Source of the DNA: Pseudomonadota bacterium
Lineage (GTDB): Bacteria; Desulfobacterota; Desulfovibrionia; Desulfovibrionales; Desulfovibrionaceae
DNA length: 10,732 bases
Assembly (NCBI GenBank): GCA_023419375.1
Contig: JAEZYD010000046.1
Coordinates: 1-10,732, forward strand
Reading direction: 5' to 3'
Of this stretch, positions 6,721-10,732 are shown one piece after another. Within the stretch, counting starts at the first letter, position 1. Each line of letters begins with the position of its first letter. The notes below the pieces were generated by a model. That model was not told where the DNA came from, searched no databases, and saw only the letters and a program-made list of their open reading frames with translations. Made by a program: the position numbers and the translations under genes.

Positions 6721-6950
6721 TACTTGCTTTCACCATCGGGCAGCAGGGCCGCTTCCCACATTTCCTGATAATACATGCAGGTGCCGGGATTCCAGGCCGT
6801 GGCCGTGGCGTGGTCATAACTTTCGGTTATGGGCCAATCGGTGTGGGGCTTCAATGCTTCCTCAAAGGAAGACGCCTCCACAACAGCCTCAAATTCCAGA
6901 TTCAGCGTATAATTGGGGCCTTTCATAAAGCGCAGATGATAATGCGGCAT
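6720..6950 (-). CDS. Conserved-looking small protein of unknown function (76 aa)
   Basis: I do not recognise this protein. The ATG at 6950 is favoured because AAGGA lies seven bases upstream; the frame extends to 7163, but the extra residues look like untranslated sequence. The product begins MPHYHLRFMKGPNYTLNLEFE and is acidic, with one cysteine (C58), several aromatics and no membrane segment or signal peptide. The pattern of alternating hydrophobic residues near the start suggests a small beta-alpha fold. Its stop overlaps the start of the DUF523 gene by one base, so both are probably made together. I cannot tell whether it is a partner of the DUF523 protein or simply an operon neighbour. 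Confidence 0.65.
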   Translation of the reverse strand: MPHYHLRFMKGPNYTLNLEFEAVVEASSFEEALKPHTDWPITESYDHATATAWNPGTCMYYQEMWEAALLPDGESK

Positions 6951-7166
6951 AGCCTTATCCTTAGCACAGTTTCGCCAGCAGATGCCGGACGAACAGTTAT
7001 CAAACCCGGCACAACGTGCAGTCATGCGCCGCAGACAGCCATGCTGGGGGACGCTGTAGCGCACCCGTTGCATGCCAATGGGGCGCAACCTTGACCGTGG
7101 CAACCGGGCATATTCGTTTATACCGTGCAGGGGCTGCAAGTTCGTCGCAGTCACAGCACACAAGAG

Positions 7167-7192
7167 CGCCGGGGAGGAAACCCTCCCCGGCG
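7167..7192 (-). terminator. Hairpin terminator of the transporter/small membrane protein unit
   Basis: CGCCGGGGAGG (7167-7177) and CCTCCCCGGCG (7182-7192) form a perfect eleven-pair stem with a four-base loop, 26 bases past the stop of the 54-aa gene. On the minus strand it is followed by CTCTTGTGTG, only moderately T-rich. Its stem strength and place make termination likely. Confidence 0.7.
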
Positions 7193-7218
7193 TTCATATC
7201 AATGGGCGTCAGGCACGT

Positions 7219-7383
7219 CTAGTGCGTGGTCATGACGAACTTGCTGATGACAAAGAGCACAACCAGCAGAGCCACGCCGATGCCCCAGCTCCAGTGAACG
7301 AGCTTGAGTTCAACGGGATCCAGCGGTTCGTATTCCATCTTCTCGATTTCTTCGTGAAGCTTAACTTCGCTTTTCGTTTCCAT
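7219..7383 (-). CDS. 54-aa single-pass membrane protein linked to the YeiH-type transporter
   Basis: This short frame encodes METKSEVKLH followed by a strongly charged stretch to about residue 28. One hydrophobic segment follows (about 31-51, WSWGIGVALLVVLFVISKFV), then a four-residue end. The ATG at 7383 has GGAG six bases upstream. It begins 20 bases after the transporter stop, on the same strand, and is followed by a hairpin terminator, so it is a proper operon member. The charged N-terminus without a cleavage site suggests a membrane anchor with a long cytoplasmic head. A regulatory or stabilising subunit of the transporter is a reasonable guess. I do not recognise a named family. Confidence 0.72.
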   Translation of the reverse strand: METKSEVKLHEEIEKMEYEPLDPVELKLVHWSWGIGVALLVVLFVISKFVMTTH

Positions 7384-7403
7384 AACTTACTCCGTATATT
7401 GGA

Positions 7404-8843
7404 CTAGCCAGCCATCACAGGCGGGGTCATGCCGTGGAAGAAGGCATAAGAAATGAACAGGCCCACCCAGATGATGAAGCCGAACAGGCACACGATGTAC
7501 ACAACTGCCAGACGGCCAATGCCTTCTTCCTTCAGCTTGCGGAAGTTGGACACCAGACCGATGCTGAAGAAGGTCAGCAGGAAGAACATGACGCGGAAGC
7601 CGTTGAGGGCGCCGGCCATGGACTTGCCGAGCTTGTGCAGTTCAGGCGAAGACAGGCAGAAGAACAGCAGGATCAGGAAGGTGCCAAGGTACCCCAGCAC
7701 GAAGCGGGGGAAACGATCCATAACGTCGCTCCAGGTCATGGTGCGTTCGCCACGGGTTTTGTCGAACTTGGCAGTCCAGATGTAGGCGAGGACCAAGGCC
7801 CACACGCCGATGAACATGTCGATGAAGATTTTGACGGTGGTGGTCACCATCACGACCCAGCCTGGCTCCCACTTGGTGCCGAGGCCAGCCATCTTGGAAA
7901 GAATCAGGGATTCAGTGATGGCGCCGCTGGCGATAGCGCCGCCGTCAGACTTAACGGCAAGGCCCATCCAGCCACCGGCCACCATGGGCTCGGTGTACAG
8001 GAAGTGCTGCGCGATAAAGGGCAGAATCAGCATTTCGATGCAGGTGAACACCACGACCAGCGAGGAAACCATGATCGGCACCACAGGCCGGGCGCGGATG
8101 GCGCCGCCGGTGGCAATGGCCGCCGAGACGCCGCAGATGGAAATGCCCGAAGCAAGAGGAGCGGCCCATTCCTTGTTGAACTTGAAGTACTTACGAGCCA
8201 CGTAGTAAACAACGGACCAGTACAGCAAATAAGCTTCAACAATGGCGCACAGGCCTCGGAAAATAACGTGACCGGCAAAGCCAGCGGCGTCGGCGGCCTT
8301 CACGCCAAGTTCGGCGCCAAGAATAACGATGGCGATCTTGACGAAAAGTTCGGGGCGGCAGGCTTCGCGCAGGGATTCAGCAAAACCGGGCGTAAGGTTG
8401 CCCAGCAGAATACCCATGACCAAGGCCACAATAAGGCCAGCCTCGGTGCTCAAACCAAGCGACCAGGTGATGCCCTGCTTGGCGATTTCCGTGGGGTTGG
8501 CTGCAATGTAAGCGTTGGCGCCCACAGTGTAGCAGGCGATGGCAATGAAGAAAATGCAGGTAAAACCGTAAAGGAACTTGCCGATGTTGCCCTTCATGAG
8601 CTTGATGCCCACAGACATGACGGCGGCAATGAACACATAGCTGGCGATCAGAGCCCCCACGCCAGGCAATGCGCCCTTAGAGGCCGAAGACCAGCAATCC
8701 AGCGGGCTTTTGACCCACATACCCATTTTGAGGCCCCAGCCCAGCAGATCCAGGCCAGCGAACTTGCCCAGCGCCAGCAAGAAGATGAAGCAGCCGATAA
8801 TAAGGGCTACTTTGTCTTCATTATAGGCTTTTGTTGATGCCAT
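7404..8843 (-). CDS. YeiH-type (PF03601) putative sulfate exporter family membrane transporter
   Basis: This 479-residue polytopic inner-membrane protein has about twelve hydrophobic segments, the first at about 12-30 and the last at about 446-468. The core resembles the YeiH/UPF0324 family. The best landmark is SGISICGVSAAIATGGAIRA (232-251), together with the glycine-rich AIVILGAELGV (171-181) and KSDGGAIASGAITESL (298-313). E. coli YeiH is about 350 residues, so this protein carries roughly 130 more, mainly an N-terminal pair of membrane segments and a 360-382 cytoplasmic loop. The family is only labelled a sulfate exporter by prediction; the true substrate is not known to me. The ATG at 8843 is preferred because GGAGGAG lies seven bases upstream; a TTG at 8849 would be too close to it. 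A 54-aa membrane protein follows. Confidence 0.85.
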   Translation of the reverse strand: MASTKAYNEDKVALIIGCFIFLLALGKFAGLDLLGWGLKMGMWVKSPLDCWSSASKGALPGVGALIASYVFIAAVMSVGIKLMKGNIGKFLYGFTCIFFIAIACYTVGANAYIAANPTEIAKQGITWSLGLSTEAGLIVALVMGILLGNLTPGFAESLREACRPELFVKIAIVILGAELGVKAADAAGFAGHVIFRGLCAIVEAYLLYWSVVYYVARKYFKFNKEWAAPLASGISICGVSAAIATGGAIRARPVVPIMVSSLVVVFTCIEMLILPFIAQHFLYTEPMVAGGWMGLAVKSDGGAIASGAITESLILSKMAGLGTKWEPGWVVMVTTTVKIFIDMFIGVWALVLAYIWTAKFDKTRGERTMTWSDVMDRFPRFVLGYLGTFLILLFFCLSSPELHKLGKSMAGALNGFRVMFFLLTFFSIGLVSNFRKLKEEGIGRLAVVYIVCLFGFIIWVGLFISYAFFHGMTPPVMAG

Positions 8844-9027
8844 ACCCAAACTCCTCCGTACAGGTTAAGCTAAACAAACAAACTCCAGCCGCACCTACGC
8901 CGCACAGACCACCTTGTTCCATAAAGAACAGAGCAGTCTTCATGAGGCGTCTTGCCGCGGAAACAGCTGGAAACCGATACTTGCAGCACCAATTTTGTGG
9001 TCTGCCGACCATTGGCGCACTTGGAAA
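8844..9027 (-). promoter_or_regulatory. Leader region of the transporter unit
   Basis: About 180 bases lie between the candidate promoter and the ATG. They contain a small perfect hairpin, TGTTC/GAACA, around 8918-8934. There is also a repeated GGAAAC unit around a CAGCTG near 8957-8975. I recognise no riboswitch class. The open frames across it on either strand resemble no protein. Confidence 0.35.
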
Positions 9028-9055
9028 AACATACCTTTATGCAAGATATTGTCAA
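9028..9055 (-). promoter_or_regulatory. Sigma70-like promoter for the transporter unit
   Basis: On the minus strand a perfect TTGACA (9055-9050) is followed after sixteen bases by TATGTT (9033-9028), four of six consensus bases. Transcription would start near 9021 and run into the transporter. Confidence 0.6.
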
Positions 9056-9250
9056 GCTTAAGTCCAAAGTTTAACAATCAGTCATCAAGTACCAGAGCTG
9101 TTTCGCCAGCGGGTAAAGCTAAAAAAACGCACCACCTCCTCGCCCTTCTATTCACATGCCTGCCCATGTGCCGCCCCCCCAAAAACCTCACTGAAGGTGG
9201 AAGGCAAAGCATAAAAATGCAGGCTCTAACATTTTTTTTCAAATTTTCTG
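9056..9250. other. Spacer between the transporter promoter and the tRNA promoter
   Basis: No gene is supported here. A perfect six-pair hairpin CACATG/CATGTG lies at 9153-9158 and 9165-9170, followed by a run of seven C. The stretch just before 9250 is AT-rich with a run of eight T, which may act as an UP-like element for the tRNA promoter. Confidence 0.4.
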
Positions 9251-9280
9251 TTGACACTACCCGGCAGTTTCACATATACA
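9251..9280 (+). promoter_or_regulatory. Promoter of the tRNA-Gln/tRNA-Glu operon
   Basis: A perfect TTGACA (9251-9256) and TATACA (9275-9280) are separated by eighteen bases. An AT-rich tract lies just upstream. The first tRNA starts thirteen bases after the -10, so transcription begins almost at the tRNA 5' end. Confidence 0.75.
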
Positions 9281-9292
9281 CGTTTCTCGCGT

Positions 9293-9367
9293 TGGGCTGT
9301 CGTTCAATTGGCAGGACGACGGATTCTGACTCCGTTAATCAAGGTTCGAGTCCTTGCAGCCCAGCCA
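9293..9367 (+). tRNA. tRNA-Gln (anticodon CUG)
   Basis: A full cloverleaf is visible. The acceptor stem TGGGCTG pairs with CAGCCCA, with discriminator G and an encoded CCA at 9365-9367. The anticodon stem ACGGA/TCCGT (9319-9323, 9331-9335) closes the loop TTCTGAC, giving anticodon CTG at 9326-9328, which reads CAG. The T-arm contains GGTTCGAGTCC. Length is 75 bases with CCA, normal for tRNA-Gln. Confidence 0.97.
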
Positions 9368-9377
9368 ACAACACCGC

Positions 9378-9454
9378 GTCCCCATCGTCTAGCCGGCCCA
9401 GGACAACGGCCTTTCACGCCGTCGACAGGGGTTCAAATCCCCTTGGGGACGCCA
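9378..9454 (+). tRNA. tRNA-Glu (anticodon UUC)
   Basis: The acceptor stem GTCCCCA pairs with TGGGGAC, followed by discriminator G and CCA at 9452-9454. The anticodon stem ACGGC/GCCGT closes the loop CTTTCAC, giving anticodon TTC at 9413-9415. The T-arm contains GGGTTCAAATCCC. It lies ten bases after tRNA-Gln, so both come from one transcript. Its 3' end faces the integrase gene and is the probable attachment core. Confidence 0.97.
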
Positions 9455-9460
9455 AATGAT
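9432..9460 (+). other. Probable attachment site core at the tRNA-Glu 3' end
   Basis: Tyrosine recombinases of islands and phages usually target the T-arm to 3' end of a tRNA and restore it on integration. An integrase lies directly beside this tRNA, so the core most likely spans the T-arm, acceptor stem and CCA. The second copy should lie at the far end of the island, beyond the window. Exact limits cannot be set from one copy. Confidence 0.5.
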
Positions 9461-9469
9461 TCCCATAGG

Positions 9470-10663
9470 TTACGCTCCAGTAGCCTTTAAATTACCCGGT
9501 TCTGTGTACCGGGACTGTGTACCGGCTCTCCTGATGACCAGATCAGGAGAGCCTTTTTTCGTGTCCGCAAAGGTGAGCGCCTTTGCGGGGCTTCTTCCTT
9601 CCATTACCGCCAGCACCTTTTGCTCATGCTCCGCTTCGTAGCCCAAGCTCCGCAGATAGCGGGCCGTGGTGTTCGGATTCGTATGCCTGAGTTGGCGCTG
9701 CACTACGCTGAGTTCCGTGCCTTCATTGAACAATATGCTTGCGTGAAGGTGCCGGATGGCGTGAAAGCCGAACGGCCTCACCTTGGCGCGTTTGCATATC
9801 GTGTCCATAAAATGCCCTCTGGCCCGGTATGCTTCTCCGGGGTTGTGCCAGGGGCTTGGCGAATCATCGAGGCATGTGAACACCCAGGCCGTCTTGTAAG
9901 GCCGCGCTTCATGCCAGTACAGCAACGCTTCCCGCAAGGGAGCCGCAAGCGGCACCCAATCATGGCGCATTGATCTGTCGCTGGTTTTGCACGTTCCAAG
10001 ACGTACCCGGTTCCGCTTGAAGTCAATATCTTCCCATTCCAGGCGGAAGATTTCACTTCGCCTCGCTCCCAAGTAGAAGAAGGCCAACAACATGGCTTTG
10101 TCCTGGGCTTCCGCAACAGCCACCACCTTCCAAAAGTCTTCCTCGCTCGGAACGTAGCGGGGTTTGCGCTGTTCCTTGAAGCGTGGAATCGAAAGAAAAG
10201 GATTTGGCGTTGTCGGAAAGCCGTCCATGTAGCGTCTGCCCCATTCCCATGCCGCCGCGAGGTTCTTCCGATCCTTGTTGGCGGAAAAGCCGGAGCGGGT
10301 ATCGTTCTGCTTCTGCAAGTACCTCATAACCATATCCGGCGTGATTGCCTCCAGTTGGGTGACTTTGGTGTGGGAGATGAACATTTTGAACACGCGCACT
10401 TTCTCCTTGAAAGTCTGCTTCGTAAACTGCTGCTCGGTGTAGGCGCTATACCTATTCGCCCATTCCGTAACAGTCGGCGTAACCGTAGGGGTCACTGTCG
10501 TCTGTTCCGCCAGCATTTGTTCTCTTGTTTCCCTTTCCCACTTCGCGGCGTCCCGTTTCCCTTCCAATCCGTTGGGGAACAGCTTTGTGGCTACGACTTT
10601 CTTGTCGATCTTTACCACCGCCCGCCATTGCACACCCGCCTTTGTTGGGTATCGTGTTGGCAT
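9470..10663 (-). CDS. Tyrosine recombinase / site-specific integrase
   Basis: This 397-residue integrase would insert and excise a mobile island at the neighbouring tRNA-Glu. Residues 1-50 look like an arm-site-binding domain (WRAVVKID...KRDAAKWERETREQM). Residues 65-160 form the SAM-like core-binding domain and 170-345 the catalytic domain. Catalytic residues are R201 in GARRSE, K226, H301 and R304 in HAIRHLHAS, H327 in LRHTNPNTTARYL, and the nucleophile Y336. About sixty residues follow the tyrosine, a rather long tail, and the last thirty codons overlap the tRNA-operon terminator on the other strand. A small TVTP repeat lies at 56-66. The ATG at 10663 has AAGGGA eight bases upstream. The gene is intact and points toward the tRNA. 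Confidence 0.93.
   Translation of the reverse strand: MPTRYPTKAGVQWRAVVKIDKKVVATKLFPNGLEGKRDAAKWERETREQMLAEQTTVTPTVTPTVTEWANRYSAYTEQQFTKQTFKEKVRVFKMFISHTKVTQLEAITPDMVMRYLQKQNDTRSGFSANKDRKNLAAAWEWGRRYMDGFPTTPNPFLSIPRFKEQRKPRYVPSEEDFWKVVAVAEAQDKAMLLAFFYLGARRSEIFRLEWEDIDFKRNRVRLGTCKTSDRSMRHDWVPLAAPLREALLYWHEARPYKTAWVFTCLDDSPSPWHNPGEAYRARGHFMDTICKRAKVRPFGFHAIRHLHASILFNEGTELSVVQRQLRHTNPNTTARYLRSLGYEAEHEQKVLAVMEGRSPAKALTFADTKKGSPDLVIRRAGTQSRYTEPGNLKATGA
9495..9513. other. Short inverted repeat inside the 3' end of the integrase gene
   Basis: CCCGGT (9495-9500) and ACCGGG (9508-9513) pair around TCTGTGT. It overlaps the first of two direct repeats and could be a protein-binding dyad. Confidence 0.35.
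9502..9525. repeat. Two tandem 11-base direct repeats near the attachment site
   Basis: CTGTGTACCGG occurs at 9502-9512 and again at 9515-9525, with a spacing of thirteen bases from start to start. Arm-type integrase sites are often paired direct repeats of this size close to the core. The location, 48 bases past the tRNA-Glu end, fits that role, but it is inference. Confidence 0.55.
9524..9559 (+). terminator. Intrinsic terminator of the tRNA operon
   Basis: GGCTCTCCTGAT (9524-9535) pairs perfectly with ATCAGGAGAGCC (9542-9553) around a six-base loop and is followed by six T (9554-9559). It lies 70 bases after tRNA-Glu and faces the plus direction. It lies entirely inside the coding sequence of the integrase on the other strand. 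Confidence 0.92.
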
Positions 10664-10732
10664 CCAGTATTTCCCTTATGCGATTTTCAAAGAACCGTAG
10701 GCGTCCTGGTGCAACCCACACGCCACCGTACA
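10452..10732 (-). CDS. Possible partial small DNA-binding (excisionase-like) frame entering from the right edge
   Basis: A minus-strand frame, open to the window edge, reads YGGVWVAPGRLRFFENRIREILDA just upstream of the integrase. The pattern of a short basic strand followed by an FxxxRIREIL helix resembles the end of an AlpA/Xis-type helix-turn-helix protein, which often precedes an integrase. The frame does not stop until 10452 and so overlaps the integrase start by about 210 bases, and that part has no protein-like look. Either the true gene ends early through a frameshift, or the likeness is chance. The start lies outside the window. Confidence 0.25.
   Translation of the reverse strand, partial: YGGVWVAPGRLRFFENRIREILDANTIPNKGGCAMAGGGKDRQESRSHKAVPQRIGRETGRREVGKGNKRTNAGGTDDSDPYGYADCYGMGE

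Noticed and set aside
7434..8837. A 467-codon open frame on the plus strand opposite the transporter
   Set aside because: It is a shadow of the membrane protein gene, rich in H, Q, D and E as expected from the reverse complement of hydrophobic codons.
8914..9459. A 181-codon plus-strand frame running into both tRNA genes
   Set aside because: It crosses a promoter and two tRNAs, and its translation resembles no protein.
1..10732. CRISPR arrays, toxin-antitoxin pairs or retron-like elements
   Set aside because: No regularly spaced repeats, no reverse transcriptase and no paired small antitoxin/toxin frames were seen in the window.

Overview
The window looks like a chromosomal segment of a sulfate-reducing deltaproteobacterium of the Desulfovibrio group. 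The main pointer is the periplasmic [NiFe] hydrogenase gene pair in the order small subunit then large subunit. The small subunit is very close to the HynB sequence I remember from Desulfovibrio desulfuricans ATCC 27774. High GC, GC-rich third positions and a sulfide-using homocysteine synthase fit the same lineage. The species cannot be fixed from sequence alone.

Layout from left to right. Positions 1-950 hold most of an IS481-family insertion sequence with its right end and a canonical CTAG-centred target site. Positions 1005-2267 (minus) encode an O-acetylhomoserine sulfhydrylase (MetY-type). A 438-base divergent intergenic region follows, with candidate promoters and several hairpins. Positions 2706-5341 (plus) are hynB and hynA, closed by a strong intrinsic terminator. 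Positions 5571-6062 (plus) encode the hydrogenase maturation endopeptidase. A nested hairpin terminator at 6212-6254 separates it from a converging minus-strand pair: a 76-aa unknown protein and a DUF523/TudS-like protein whose stop and start overlap (TAATG).

A second minus-strand unit follows: a roughly 479-aa YeiH-type (PF03601) membrane transporter, and immediately downstream a 54-aa single-pass membrane protein that length cut-offs would miss. A hairpin terminator closes this unit and a good sigma70-like promoter lies about 185 bases upstream of the transporter. Next come tRNA-Gln(CUG) and tRNA-Glu(UUC) on the plus strand, with their own promoter and a textbook terminator. Directly against tRNA-Glu lies a minus-strand tyrosine recombinase whose last codons run through the tRNA terminator. 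This is the expected left edge of an integrated genomic island or prophage, whose remainder lies beyond the right end of the window.

How the genes fit together: HynB/HynA oxidise H2 in the periplasm after Tat export, and the peptidase removes the HynA C-terminal tail after Ni insertion. MetY can fix the sulfide made by sulfate reduction into homocysteine. The YeiH-type carrier and the TudS-like protein also suggest sulfur handling, but that is inference. I did not find a clear new multi-gene system. The best leads are the 54-aa membrane protein paired with the transporter, the coupled 76-aa/DUF523 pair, and the integrase/tRNA-terminator overlap with short direct repeats.
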